Positions 48,004 to 58,500 of a DNA stretch of 64,000 nucleotides are shown in pieces. Under the pieces are notes generated by a model. The model was not told where the DNA came from and did not search any database. It was given only the letters and a program-made list of their open reading frames with translations. Positions within the stretch are counted from its first letter, which is position 1. Every line of letters begins with the position of its first letter. The stretch is taken from the NCBI RefSeq assembly GCF_014861485.1, contig NZ_JACZHT010000007.1, forward strand, positions 62,001 through 126,000. Reading direction: 5' to 3'. Both the position numbers and the translations under genes were made by a program. This stretch comes from Phaeovibrio sulfidiphilus (GTDB lineage: Bacteria; Pseudomonadota; Alphaproteobacteria; Rhodospirillales; Rhodospirillaceae).

Positions 48004-48687
48004 ATGTCACCCCATGTTTTGATTACCGGTGCAAACCGGGGCCTCGGGCTGGAGTTCGCCCGCCAGTACAGAAACGACGGCTGGACGGTCACCGCCACCT
48101 GCCGCAATCCGGCCGAGGCCGGCGCCCTGAGGGATCTGGGCGTGGAGGTCGTGGCCCTGGACGTCAGCAAGGTGGAGACCTTCGGGGACTTCGCCCGGTC
48201 CCTGGGGTCCGCTCCCGTTGACCTGTTCGTGAACAATGCCGGTGTGTATGGCGCGTTCGGAGAGGGCCAGCTCTTCGGCTCTGTGGACGTGGCCTCCTGG
48301 CAGGACACCTTTCTGGTCAACGCCATTGCGCCCCTGAAGCTGACCGAGGCCCTTCTGCCCCGCCTCGAGGCGGCCCGCGCTCCGAAGGCGGTGTATGTGT
48401 CCTCCCTGATGGGCTCCATCGCCGAGAACATCTCCGGGGACAACATCATCTACCGCACCAGCAAGACGGCCCTGAACATGGTGGTCAAGGGGCTGAGCGT
48501 CACCCTTGCGGGCCGCGTGACCGTGGCCGCCCTTCATCCGGGCTGGGTGCGTACGGACATGGGAGGCCCTGACGCGCCGCTTGAGGCGAAGGATTCCGTG
48601 TCCGGCATGCGCCGGGTCATTGAGGCCCTCACCCCGGGGGACACTGGCGCCTTCCGCGGTTTTGACGGGGCCGATGTTCCCTGGTAG
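48004..48687 (+). CDS. Short-chain dehydrogenase/reductase
   Basis: 227-aa Rossmann-fold oxidoreductase. Cofactor motif TGANRGLG at the N-terminus, NNAG, and catalytic Ser with YxxxK (YRTSK). AAGGAGG is 7 nt before the ATG. Substrate unknown; the sequence resembles the small SDRs related to the CsgA (C-factor) group. The next gene begins 26 nt on and is probably co-transcribed. Confidence 0.92.
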   Translation: MSPHVLITGANRGLGLEFARQYRNDGWTVTATCRNPAEAGALRDLGVEVVALDVSKVETFGDFARSLGSAPVDLFVNNAGVYGAFGEGQLFGSVDVASWQDTFLVNAIAPLKLTEALLPRLEAARAPKAVYVSSLMGSIAENISGDNIIYRTSKTALNMVVKGLSVTLAGRVTVAALHPGWVRTDMGGPDAPLEAKDSVSGMRRVIEALTPGDTGAFRGFDGADVPW

Positions 48688-48713
48688 GGATCGATATCGA
48701 GGAGAGGCCGGTC

Positions 48714-49328
48714 GTGCCTGAAGCTCTGTTTTTCTATTTCGACTTCAACTGTCCCTACAGCTGGGTTGCCGCCGAGCGGATTATGGATATCGCCGGGCGG
48801 CATACCCGGGATGTGCGCTGGCGCGCCATCCCCTCGGAGATGCTGTGCCACGAGAGCGCCCCCTGGGGCTTCCCCCCCGGCCGTGTTCCGGGGGTGGAGC
48901 AGTACATCCAGCGGGATCTGGGACGCCTGTTGCGGATGAACGGGCTCGAGTACGCACGGCCTGTTCCCCTGTCGAAGGGGGCCTCGATTGCGCCGTCGTG
49001 CGGCTTCCACTGGATCCGGGAGGAAAAGGGGCGCGAGGCCTCGCGGGCCTACGCCCTTGCGGTCTTCCGGGCCCGGTTCCAGCTCGGGAGCGAGGTGGCG
49101 GACCCGGACGTGGCGGCGGATATCGCGGTCGCGTGCGGGCACGGGCGCGGCGAGTTCCTGGACGCCATCTCGGATCCGGTCTGGCAGGGCCGCCTGACCG
49201 AGGAGGTGAACGCCGCCCGCAAGGATGGTGTCATTGCCACGCCGTTCATCAATGTGGACGGCGAGCCCTTCTGGGCGGTCGAGGGGCTGGACATCGTGGA
49301 CGCCTGGCTGGCCCGGGGCGGCTGGTAG
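48714..49328 (+). CDS. DsbA-family / 2-hydroxychromene-2-carboxylate isomerase-like protein
   Basis: 204 aa, thioredoxin-like fold with a helical insertion. The N-terminus reads FYFDFNCPYSWVAAERI, where HCCA isomerases have SPYxW, and the cis-Pro segment is GVIATPFINVDG. These point to a kappa-GST/HCCA-isomerase-like or FrnE-like oxidoreductase; with only one Cys in the motif, classical disulfide exchange is doubtful. The GTG start has GAGGAGAGG upstream. Confidence 0.82.
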   Translation: MPEALFFYFDFNCPYSWVAAERIMDIAGRHTRDVRWRAIPSEMLCHESAPWGFPPGRVPGVEQYIQRDLGRLLRMNGLEYARPVPLSKGASIAPSCGFHWIREEKGREASRAYALAVFRARFQLGSEVADPDVAADIAVACGHGRGEFLDAISDPVWQGRLTEEVNAARKDGVIATPFINVDGEPFWAVEGLDIVDAWLARGGW

Positions 49329-49637
49329 GGCGGCCTGGCGGGGGCCTTGCCCCTGCCTTTCAGGCCTCATCAGGGCCGAGAATGAGGAAAAGCCGGGGTT
49401 CGCCGGTGCGCTGGCGGGCTGCGGTTGTCCGGTTTCGGGCGGAAGGGGGCCGTCGGACGCCGGCGCGGTCCGGGCCCTCCCGCTGCGGGGAGGAGGCTCC
49501 GGTTTTCGCCCCGTTTGCAGCCGCTCACCCGGCCTTGGGCAGAGCCCGGGTCTCCCGGCCTCGGGCTATCCGGTTCCCTGTTGTGGGGCGGGGCTCGCAG
49601 TTGCCCGGTTTCGGGCGGAGGCCTGGCCTTCCAGGCC
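49329..49637. other. Convergent gap before ppk2
   Basis: 309 nt, no gene. A 19-bp near-identical direct repeat (TTGYCCGGTTTCGGGCGGA) occurs at 49425-49443 and 49601-49619. A perfect 9-bp hairpin (GAGGCCTGG/CCAGGCCTC, loop CCTT, 49618-49639) overlaps the ppk2 stop codon and may help end transcription, though no T-run follows. Confidence 0.55.
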
Positions 49638-50627
49638 TCAGGAGGGCACCCCGTCCCCCGGCCCCGGATCCTCGTCGTTTTTCAGAAGCTGTTCCGCCCG
49701 CGCCATGAGTTTTCGCATGGCCGCGTCCGGTTCCGGAGTGCGCAGGTCCAGACGCTCCAGCGCCCCGATGATCACGTCCATCACCACGCTGCGGGCAAAG
49801 CGCTTGCTGTTGGCCGGGACCACATGCCAGGGGGCAACGGGTGTGGCCGTGGCGCGGATCATGTCCTCGTAGGCGCTCTGGTAGTCGTCCCAGCGGGTGC
49901 GCTCCTGCAGGTCGGACCAGGCGAACTTCCAGTGCTTGTCCGGATCCTCCAGCCGGGCCAGAAGGCGCTTGCGCTGCTCGTCGCGCGAGATGTGCAGGAA
50001 GAACTTCAGGACGAGGGTGCCGTTGCGCGCCAGGTAGTGCTCCAGGTGCACGATGTCCCTGTAGCGGTGTTCCCAGATGTCGGGTCCGGTGCAGTCTGCG
50101 GGGAGGTTCCAGGCCTCAAGGGTCTCGGGGTGAACCCGGGCAATCAGGACGTCCTCGTAGAACGACCGGTTGAAGACGCCGATGTGACCGCGCTCCGGAA
50201 GCGCCCGGACGCAGCGCCAGAGGAAATCGTGGCGCACCTCGTTGGCGGAGGGCGTCTTGAACGACACCACCTGACAGCCCTGCGGGTTTACGCCCGAGAA
50301 TATGTGCTTGATGCAGGAATCCTTGCCCCCCGCGTCCATGGCCTGGAAGAGAACCAGAACCCCCCACCGTCCGTGGGCAAACAGTTTTTCCTGAAGTTTT
50401 GCGAGGGTCCGGACCCGGTCCTCCATCCTCTCGCGGGAGCCGGATCCGTTGTCCGGGGCCCCGTCCGTGTCGTCCGGGTCGTGGTCGGCGAGGCGGAAGC
50501 CGTCGCCCGCCGTGATGCGAAAGCGCGCGAGCCTGTGTGGGCCGTCCGTGTCGTGGGCCCGTGTCCCGTGCGGATCCTCTGCCGTGTTGGGGCCGTCCGT
50601 GTGCCCGGCCCCCTTTTCGGTTTTCAT
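49638..50627 (-). CDS. ppk2: Polyphosphate kinase 2 family protein
   Basis: 329 aa. PPK2 enzymes transfer phosphate between polyphosphate and AMP, ADP or GDP. Visible are Walker A-like AMDAGGKD, FKTPSANEVRHDFLWR, and the lid motif NRSFYEDVLIARVHPE. The first ~75 residues are Asp/His/Gly-rich and look disordered, an extension beyond the core. GGGAGG lies 6 nt before the ATG. The nucleotide specificity class cannot be fixed by eye. Confidence 0.92.
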   Translation of the reverse strand: MKTEKGAGHTDGPNTAEDPHGTRAHDTDGPHRLARFRITAGDGFRLADHDPDDTDGAPDNGSGSRERMEDRVRTLAKLQEKLFAHGRWGVLVLFQAMDAGGKDSCIKHIFSGVNPQGCQVVSFKTPSANEVRHDFLWRCVRALPERGHIGVFNRSFYEDVLIARVHPETLEAWNLPADCTGPDIWEHRYRDIVHLEHYLARNGTLVLKFFLHISRDEQRKRLLARLEDPDKHWKFAWSDLQERTRWDDYQSAYEDMIRATATPVAPWHVVPANSKRFARSVVMDVIIGALERLDLRTPEPDAAMRKLMARAEQLLKNDEDPGPGDGVPS

Positions 50628-51667
50628 TGCTGCCTCCCGACCCTGAGTATGGAACGCCTTACAGCGTACATTAGAAATGCTAAGGAAAAAAGCGTGCAGG
50701 GCTTCGGTGGCCGGTCTTGACATCCCGGCCGCTCCTGCCGATTTTCCGGCCCGGACGCCCGGTTTTTCGGGGCCGTCCTGCCGCCGGGAGACGACAGAGT
50801 GACATTCAAATTCCGCGGGGCCCCCGGGTCTCTGCTGGGCGAGGGCCTGATAGGCAGCCGCACCTTTCTGAACGGCCCGGCCCGCGTGGCGGGGGCGGGG
50901 AAACCCGCAACTGGCAGCTTCCCGCTGTCAGCGCCCCACTCCCCGGCGCTGCGGGAGCTTGCGCCCCTGTGTCCCCGGGCCATCGGCACCGAGGGACGCT
51001 CCCTGTTCGCCCGCTCCCTTGTGTATGCCCTCCCGGCCCCCTGTGAGACCGGCTCCGCGCGTGAGCTGACGCCCCTTCCGCCCCGGGCCCGGGCGGTGTC
51101 GCAGCGCTGAACGTCCTGACTGGACCGGCCCCGAGTCGCGCCTGCGGTGCGGCGAGTCGTCCTTGGGTTGTGTCTCGACCTGACCTGCGCCGCTGCCGAT
51201 GCCTGTGCCCGTGTTTACGTCTTCGCCCCGGCGCTGGTCTCCGGGAGCGACGCGGCCCCAGGTCCCAAGCCCCGGGCCCCGAGCCCGCATCCCGGCTTGC
51301 TCCCGCGGGCCGTTCCGGTGCTCCCGTCCCCCGTTCCGGTGTCGGGTGTGCTCCGGTCATGCCGGGACGGCGGTCCAAAAAACCATATTTGCCCCGACGA
51401 TTGCACACGCTATGATTGTTGATGCGGGGCGCCTGTCCGCGCTGCCACGGGTCCGGATCGGGGAGGGCACGCCGTCCTCGGGACTGTCCCGAATTTCTAT
51501 CCTTTTTGTCATGTCCGATGACCCTGCGGAATCCTCGGGTTTTCGCGGTTTTGGCGTGTTTTCCGGGCTTTGGGGGGAAAAGAACCTGCTCGCGTGTCAA
51601 AACAAAAGGTTTTAAGGTGGAGCCTGCCCCGGTTGGAAAATCCTCTGGAACAAGGAAAAAAAGTGGA
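50628..51667. other. 1-kb divergent gap between ppk2 and folE
   Basis: No supported gene. An open frame at 50799-51110 (GTG start with a fair GGGAG) has composition-driven sequence and no family. A candidate folE promoter is listed separately. The rest is GC-rich with no recognised feature. Confidence 0.5.
51388..51416 (+). promoter_or_regulatory. Candidate folE promoter
   Basis: TTTGCC, 17 nt, TATGAT, about 250 nt before the folE ATG. The -10 box is good and the -35 weak. Confidence 0.4.
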
Positions 51668-52267
51668 ATGTCCAATCAGTCAAAACAAAAATCCGCGCCC
51701 ACGCGCGAGGAGGCCGAGGCCGCCGTCCGGACCCTGATCCGCTGGGCCGGTGACGATCCCGAACGCGAGGGGCTTGTGGACACCCCCAAGCGTGTGGTGA
51801 AGGCGTATGAGGAGTTCTTCGCCGGTTACGGGATCGACACACGCGATATTCTTGCGCGCACCTTCGAGGAAGTCGAAAACTACGACGAGCTGATCCTGCT
51901 TCGGGATATCCGGCTCGAGAGTTACTGCGAGCACCACATGGTTCCGATTATCGGAAAGGCCCACATTGCCTATCTGCCGGACCGGCGCGTGGTGGGGATC
52001 TCCAAGCTTGCCCGCCTGCTCGAGGTCTACGCCCGCCGTCTCCAGATCCAGGAGAAGATGACCCGCCAGATTGCCAACACCATTCAGGACGTGCTCCAGC
52101 CCCGGGGTGTGGGTGTGGTGATCGAGGCCACCCACCAGTGCATCACCACCCGCGGGGTTCACAAGCCGGGTGTCTCCATGGTGACAAGCTGCATGCTGGG
52201 GGCGTTTCGCGAGAACCCCGACACGCGCCGCGAGTTCCTTGCCCTGATCGGGCAGTCCAAGCCCTGA
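51668..52267 (+). CDS. folE: GTP cyclohydrolase I
   Basis: First enzyme of folate (tetrahydrobiopterin-type) synthesis, GTP to 7,8-dihydroneopterin triphosphate, homodecamer. 199 aa. The zinc Cys/His in [30 protein letters not shown], and [11 protein letters not shown] are diagnostic. The ATG precedes the family start; AAGGA lies about 12 nt upstream. An intrinsic terminator follows. Confidence 0.97.
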   Translation: MSNQSKQKSAPTREEAEAAVRTLIRWAGDDPEREGLVDTPKRVVKAYEEFFAGYGIDTRDILARTFEEVENYDELILLRDIRLESYCEHHMVPIIGKAHIAYLPDRRVVGISKLARLLEVYARRLQIQEKMTRQIANTIQDVLQPRGVGVVIEATHQCITTRGVHKPGVSMVTSCMLGAFRENPDTRREFLALIGQSKP

Positions 52268-52287
52268 TCGGGCTTCATCACCTCGGG

Positions 52288-52325
52288 AAAGCAGCACACG
52301 GGCCTTGGGCTCGGGCTGCTTTTTC
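52288..52325 (+). terminator. folE terminator
   Basis: AAAGCAGC pairs with GCTGCTTT, with an inner CGGGCC/GGCTCG stem (one wobble) and TTG loop, followed by a T-rich stretch (TTTTTCTT). Confidence 0.85.
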
Positions 52326-52411
52326 TTCCCACAGGGCCTGTCTCCGTTATGATGGGTCCGGCGTCTGAACTTTGTCCGTCAACCTGTTGCTCCCTCCGGA
52401 GGTTCGAGTAC

Positions 52412-53902
52412 ATGAAAATTACGTTCGAGAAGCTTGAGCTGCCTGTCTGCGGTGCCCTTGTCCTGGGCGTGTTCGAGGATTCGGATCCGGTGCCCGAGGT
52501 CCGGGCGGTGGACGAGGCCAGCGGCGGAGCCCTCTCAAACATCATCAGCTCGTCGCGGGCGTTTACCGGACGGAACGGACAGGTTCTGTGTGTGCCGCTG
52601 CTGCCCGGCGTCCAGGCGGCGCCGGTCTATGTGATCGGCCTTGGCAAGGCGGCCGACGTCGATGGGAAAACCATCGAGGCCTTCGGGGCGAAGGCCCAGA
52701 CGGCCCTGGCTTCGGGCATGGTGGCCAGCGGCTCTATCTGCGCCGCGCCGGGCCTGTGCCCGCGCATGACGCCGGATGCGATCGCGGCCCATGTCGCCTT
52801 TGGGGCAAACCTGCGGGGGTACGCGTTCGACAAGTACCACACGACCCGCAAGCCCGAGGACATCCCGGCGCTTCTGTCGATTTCGGTCCTGACGCCGGAT
52901 ACCTGCGCCGCCCGGACCGCCTGGGAGCCGTTCGACGCCCTGTCGCGCGGCATTTTCCTGACCCGCAACCTGGTGAGCGAGCCCGCCAACGTTCTCAGCC
53001 CCGAGGCCTTTGTGGAGCGCTGCTCCATCCTCTCGGAGTTCGGCCTCGATATCGAGGTGCTGGACGAGGACAAGATGCAGGAGCTGGGCATGTGCGCCCT
53101 TCTGGGTGTGGCCCAGGGCTCGGTGCGCAAGCCGCGCCTGATGATTCTGTCCTGGAAGGGCGGAAAGTCCGGCGACGCCCCGACCGCGATTGTGGGCAAG
53201 GGCGTGTGCTTTGACTCCGGCGGGATCTCCATCAAGCCGGCGGCCGGCATGGAGGACATGAAGTGGGATATGGCCGGTGCGGCGGCTGTGGTCGGCCTGA
53301 TGAAAACCCTGGCCCTGCGCAAGGCTCCGGTCAACGTGGTCGGCCTGTGCGGCCTGGTGGAGAACATGCCCGGCGGCGCGGCCCAGCGCCCAGGTGACGT
53401 GGTCACCTCCATGAGCGGCCAGACCATCGAGGTCATCAACACCGACGCCGAGGGCCGCCTGGTTCTGGCGGACGTCCTCTACTACGCGAACACCCGCTAC
53501 AAGCCGAAGCGCATTGTGGATCTGGCGACCCTGACCGGGGCCATCCTCATCTCGCTGGGTTCGGAGATGGCGGGCCTGTTCAGCAACAGCGACGAGCTGT
53601 GTGCGTCGCTCATGCGCGCGGGTGAGGCCTCGGACGAGCACCTGTGGCGCCTGCCCATGAACGAGGCCTATGACGCCATGATCAATTCGGATATTGCCGA
53701 CATGAAAAACGCGGGCAACCGGGAGGCCGGATCCATTACCGCCGCCCAGTTCCTGAAGCGTTTTGTCGGCGACACTCCCTGGGCGCATATCGATATTGCC
53801 GGAACGGCATGGTCCAAGAAGGACCGGACCCTGGCTCCGAAGGGCGGCTCCGGCTACGGCGTCCGTCTTCTGGACACGTGGCTGAGGGAAGACCAGTCCT
53901 GA
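52412..53902 (+). CDS. pepA: Leucyl aminopeptidase (M17)
   Basis: Cytosolic hexameric zinc aminopeptidase, 496 aa. Metal-binding and catalytic signatures VGKGVCFDSGGISIKP, the NTDAEGRL motif and the C-terminal AQFLKRFVGDTPWAHIDIAGT are present. GGAGG is 10 nt before the ATG. In some proteobacteria PepA also binds DNA; nothing here indicates that. gor follows 74 nt downstream on the same strand. Confidence 0.97.
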   Translation: MKITFEKLELPVCGALVLGVFEDSDPVPEVRAVDEASGGALSNIISSSRAFTGRNGQVLCVPLLPGVQAAPVYVIGLGKAADVDGKTIEAFGAKAQTALASGMVASGSICAAPGLCPRMTPDAIAAHVAFGANLRGYAFDKYHTTRKPEDIPALLSISVLTPDTCAARTAWEPFDALSRGIFLTRNLVSEPANVLSPEAFVERCSILSEFGLDIEVLDEDKMQELGMCALLGVAQGSVRKPRLMILSWKGGKSGDAPTAIVGKGVCFDSGGISIKPAAGMEDMKWDMAGAAAVVGLMKTLALRKAPVNVVGLCGLVENMPGGAAQRPGDVVTSMSGQTIEVINTDAEGRLVLADVLYYANTRYKPKRIVDLATLTGAILISLGSEMAGLFSNSDELCASLMRAGEASDEHLWRLPMNEAYDAMINSDIADMKNAGNREAGSITAAQFLKRFVGDTPWAHIDIAGTAWSKKDRTLAPKGGSGYGVRLLDTWLREDQS

Positions 53903-53976
53903 CGGTGTGACCCCTCTCCGGGCTGTGGAGGTGGAGCCCCGGAACCGGGCTCCGGACAAAACGAAAGGAAGTCTGT

Positions 53977-55329
53977 ATGTCTTCGCGCGACTATGATCTG
54001 CTTGTGATTGGAGCTGGATCGGGCGGTGTGCGTGCCGCCCGCATGTCTGCCGGATACGGGGCCCGGGTGGCCATTGTTGAGTCGTCCCGGGTGGGGGGCA
54101 CCTGCGTCATACGCGGGTGCGTGCCCAAGAAGCTCCTGGTCTACGGATCGCGTTATGCGCTTCATCTCAGCGACATGGCCGGCTACGGCTGGACCGTTGA
54201 GGGAGCGTCGTTTGACTGGGCGAAGCTGATCGAGGCCAAGGACCGGGAAATCCAGCGTCTGGAAGGGGTCTACCGCTCGGTGCTGCGCTCCAACAACGTT
54301 GAGCTCATCGAGGGGGCGGGGCGCCTTGTGGATCCCCACACCGTGCAGGTCGGAGACCGGACCATCACGGCCGATCGCATCCTGATCGCCGTTGGCGGGC
54401 GTCCGTTCCTCCCGGACGTTCCGGGTGTGGAGCACGCCATTACCTCGACCGAGGCGCTGGACCTCCCCGAACTGCCGAAGCGGATCGTCATCGCGGGCGC
54501 GGGCTACATTGCGCTGGAGTTCGCCGGGATTTTCCGGGCTCTCGGGGTGGATGTGACCCTGGTTGTCCGCAAGGAGCGTCCGCTGCGGGGCTTCGACGAG
54601 GACATCCGTGACGCCATGAGCCGGTCTCTGGCCACCCGGGGCATCAAGGTTCTCTCCCGCACCGAGATCACCTCGATCACGCCCCAGGACGACGGCTCCT
54701 ATGCCGTGTCGTTCAATACGGGCAGCCAGACTGTTGCCGATCAGGTCATGTTCGCCACCGGGCGGGTGCCCAACATCGCCGGGCTGGGGCTCGAGGAGCT
54801 GGGCATTGCCCTGACGCCCTCGGGGGCCATCCAGGTGGACGAGTGGAACCGCACCAACGTGGAGTCTGTGTTCGCCATCGGTGATGTGACCGGCCGGATC
54901 CAGCTGACGCCGGTGGCCATCAACGAGGGGGCGGCCTTCGCCGAGACCTTCTACAACAACAATCCGCGCACCGTGGACTACTCCCTTGTGGCCCACGCCG
55001 TGTTCTCCCAGCCGTGCATCGGGGCGATCGGCCTGACGGAGGCGGAGGCCCGCGCCCGCGGCCCGGTCCGGATTTTCCGCACCGCGTTCCGGCCCATGCT
55101 CAACACTCTGGCCGGACGGGACGAGCAGGTTGTGATGAAGCTGGTGGTCTGTGCCGAAACCGACAAGGTTCTGGGCTGTCACATGATGGGCTCGGACGCG
55201 CCCGAGATCCTTCAGCCGCTGGCCATTGCCCTGCGCTGTGGTGCGACCAAGGCCGACTTTGACTCCACCATCGCGGTGCACCCCACCTCGGCGGAGGAGC
55301 TGGTCCTGATGCGCAACCCGGTGGAGTGA
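53977..55329 (+). CDS. gor: Glutathione-disulfide reductase
   Basis: NADPH-dependent flavoenzyme that keeps glutathione reduced, 450 aa. FAD motif GAGSGGVRAAR, redox-active Cys43/Cys48 in GGTCVIRGCVPKK, NADPH-binding GAGYIALEFA with the following VRKERPLRGFD, and the C-terminal catalytic HPTSAEE. Residues match the cyanobacterial/plant-like GR subtype common in alphaproteobacteria. AAAGGAAG is upstream of the ATG and a strong terminator follows. Confidence 0.96.
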   Translation: MSSRDYDLLVIGAGSGGVRAARMSAGYGARVAIVESSRVGGTCVIRGCVPKKLLVYGSRYALHLSDMAGYGWTVEGASFDWAKLIEAKDREIQRLEGVYRSVLRSNNVELIEGAGRLVDPHTVQVGDRTITADRILIAVGGRPFLPDVPGVEHAITSTEALDLPELPKRIVIAGAGYIALEFAGIFRALGVDVTLVVRKERPLRGFDEDIRDAMSRSLATRGIKVLSRTEITSITPQDDGSYAVSFNTGSQTVADQVMFATGRVPNIAGLGLEELGIALTPSGAIQVDEWNRTNVESVFAIGDVTGRIQLTPVAINEGAAFAETFYNNNPRTVDYSLVAHAVFSQPCIGAIGLTEAEARARGPVRIFRTAFRPMLNTLAGRDEQVVMKLVVCAETDKVLGCHMMGSDAPEILQPLAIALRCGATKADFDSTIAVHPTSAEELVLMRNPVE

Positions 55330-55465
55330 CCAGGACGGTCCCCGATCCGGCGTGGGTGCAAGGGCCCGCGCCGGGCCGGTGGCAGCCGGTGGCTGTGTCG
55401 TCCCAACGTTGGGACCACAGCGGGATCCGGCGGCCGGTCGGGTGATCGTGTTGTGAAATGAGGTG

Positions 55466-55500
55466 CGGGGGTCCGATCCGTTCGGGCCCCCGTTTTTTTT
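55466..55500 (+). terminator. gor terminator
   Basis: CGGGGGTCCGA and TCGGGCCCCCG (one wobble) form an 11-bp stem with a 5-nt loop, followed by eight T's. Confidence 0.93.
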
Positions 55501-55571
55501 GGCCTCGCGCGGGGCCTCCGTTTGCTTCGGGGCCCGCGGCGGTGGTCCTGTCCCCCCGCCGCCGGTTTCCC

Positions 55572-58500
55572 CTACTTCTGGCGTGCGGGCGGCTCCGGCG
55601 CCGCTTCCCGGGCGATCTCCGAGAGTGTCAGCATGAGGGCGCGCAGGCCAGTCAGCCGGTCCTTCGGCGTCTCCCAGCGCCGCTGGATCACCAGGCGGTG
55701 GTCGGGGCGCAGTTTCGCTGTGGCCAGGTTCTGCCCGATAAAGCGGACCAGTCCGGCGGGGTTGGGGAAGAAGTTCTCCCGGAACCCGAGGACGGCGCCC
55801 TTGGGGCCCGCGTCCAGCTTCTCCACGTTGGCCCGGCGGCACAGGATCTTCAGCGTCACCACCTGGAGGAGGTTGTCCACCTCCGCCGGCAGGGGGCCGA
55901 AGCGGTCCAGCATCTCGCCGGCCAGGTCCTCGATCTCGGTCTCGTCCGCGACCCCGGCAATCCGGCGGTAGAAGGACAGGCGCAGGCCCAGGTCCGCGAT
56001 GTAGGCTTCCGGGATCAGGATCGGGGTGCCCAGCTGGATCTGGGGGCTCCAGTCGCTCTCGGCTGCGGTGTCTGCCCCGTCGCGGGCGGCGGCGACGGCT
56101 TCCTCCAGCATCTGCTGGTAAAGCTCGATGCCGACCTCGCGTATGTGGCCGGACTGCTCGTCCCCCAGAAGGTTCCCCGCGCCCCGGATGTCCAGGTCGT
56201 GGCTGGCCAGGGTGAAGCCCGCCCCCAGGGTGTCCAGGGTGCCCATGATCTCGAGGCGCCGGTTCGCGGTTTTGGTCAGGGGGCGGTCCGGCGGAACCGT
56301 GAGATAGGCGTAGCCCCGGGTGCGGGAGCGGCCCACGCGGCCCCGAAGCTGGTAGAGCTGGGCCAGGCCGAACATGTCCGCCCGGTGGATGATGATGGTG
56401 TTCACCCGGGGAATGTCGAGGCCGCTCTCGATGATGTTGGTGGCCACCAGGATGTCATACTCACCCTCGGAGAAGGCGGTCATGACCTCCTCCAGCCGGG
56501 AGGCGGGCATCTGTCCGTGGGCGACCGCGACCCGCAGGTCGGGCACCAGGGTGGACAGCCGGTGCACCAGGGGATCGATGTCCCGCAGGCGGGGGCAGAC
56601 GTAGAAGGACTGGCCGCCCCGGTAGCGCTCGCGCAGGAGGGCCTCGCGGATGACCACCGGATCCGTGGGCAGGATGAAGGTCCGCACGGCCAGACGGTCC
56701 ACCGGAGGCGTGGCAATCAGGCTCATCTCCCGCACGCCGGTCAGCGCGAGCTGGAGCGTCCGGGGAATGGGGGTGGCGGTCAGGGTCAGGACGTGCACGT
56801 CCGCCCGCAGCTGCTTGAGCCGCTCCTTGTGGGAGACGCCGAAGTGCTGCTCCTCGTCGATGATCAGAAGGCCCAGGTTCCGGAACTCCACGCTCTTGGC
56901 CAAAAGCGCATGGGTGCCGATCACGATATCCACCGAGCCCTTGGCCATCTCCTCCTTGCAGGCCTTTGCCTCCCGCGGGGTTGTCAGCCGGGACAGCTGG
57001 GCGATGCGCACGGGCAGGCCCTCGAACCGGTGGCAGAAGTTCAGGTAGTGCTGGCGGGCAAGAAGGGTTGTGGGCACCACGACGGCCACCTGGACACCGC
57101 CCATGACCGCGGCAAAGGCGGCGCGCAGGGCGACCTCGGTCTTGCCGAAGCCCACGTCCCCGCACACCAGCCGGTCCATGGGGCGGCCCGAGGCCAGGTC
57201 ATCCAGGGTGTCGTGGATGGCCCGGAGCTGGTCGTCGGTTTCCGCAAACGCAAAGCGGGCCGCGAACTCGTCGTAGAGGCCCTCGGGCGGAGCCACCACC
57301 ACCCCTTTTCGCAAGGTGCGCAGGGCGGCGACCTGCATGAGCTTCTCGGCCATGTCGCGAATGCGCTGCTTGAGCTTGGCCTTTCGCGCCTGCCAGGCCC
57401 CGCCACCGAGCTTGTCCAGCTGGACACCGGTCTGCTCGGAGCCGTAGCGGGTCAGCACATCGATGTTCTCAACGGGAACATAGAGGCGGTTGTTGTCCGC
57501 ATAGATCAGGCGCAGGCAGTCGTGGGGGGCTCCGGCCACGTCCAGGGTGTCGAGTCCGTCGTACTGGCCGATGCCGTGCTCGGCGTGGACCACAAGGTCA
57601 CCCTCGGTCAGGGCCGAGATGTCCGGGATGAACTTGTCCCCCAGGCGCTTCTTGCGCACGGGCCGCGCCATGCGGTCCCCCAGGATGTCGGTCTCGCTGA
57701 TCAGGGCAAGGCCGGGAAGCTCGAAGCCCCGCTCCACCGGCAGGGTGAAGATGGCGGCCTGGGCGGGACCGGCGTCCGTGGCCTCCTGCCAGGTGTCCAC
57801 TCCGGTGAGGGTCTCGAGGCCGTGCTCGCGCAGCAGGCCCGCAAGGCGGTCCCGGGACACGAGGGAGGTCGCCGCCAGGCTGACCCGGGTTCCGGCCTTC
57901 AGGAGAGCCTGCACGTGGTCCCGAACGGCCTCATAGACGTTTTCCCCGGGGCGGGCCCGGACATCGGCGAAATCATGGCCGGTTTTTCCGCCCGCATCGG
58001 CGATGTTCCCGGCTCCGGCAAAGTCTGCGGCGGCGAAGGGCGAGAACTGTCCGCCCGCGCGGGCGTTCACGTGGCGGTCGAACTCCTCCCGGTCCAGGAA
58101 CATCTGGAGCGGGGGCACCGGATTGTAGGGGGGCGTGGGGTCGTCGCTGCCTTTTGTCGTCCGGTCCGGGCTGGCCAGCAGGGTGCGCGCCTCGAAGTAC
58201 TCGAAAATCAGGTCCATGCGGGCGCTGATGGCGGCGTCCGTGTCGTGGTCCAGAGTGACCGCGGCGTCCGGAAGATAGGCAAAGAGCGTGTCCATGCCCT
58301 CGTGGAACAGGGGCAGCCAGTGCTCCATGCCCAGTTCCGTGCGGCCCTCGGAGACGGACTCGTAGAGCCGGTCATCGGCCCGCGGTGCCCCGAACAGCTC
58401 CCGGTAGCGCGAGCGGAAGCGGCGGATGGCGCTGTCGTCCAGAAGCACCTCGCTCATGGGGCGCAAGACCAGATCCTTGCGGGTGCCGCTGGTGCGCTGG

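Noticed and set aside
50799-51110. 103-codon frame between ppk2 and folE
   Set aside because: It has a fair GGGAG before a GTG, but the sequence is Ala/Pro/Arg/Gly-rich with no domain or conservation visible.
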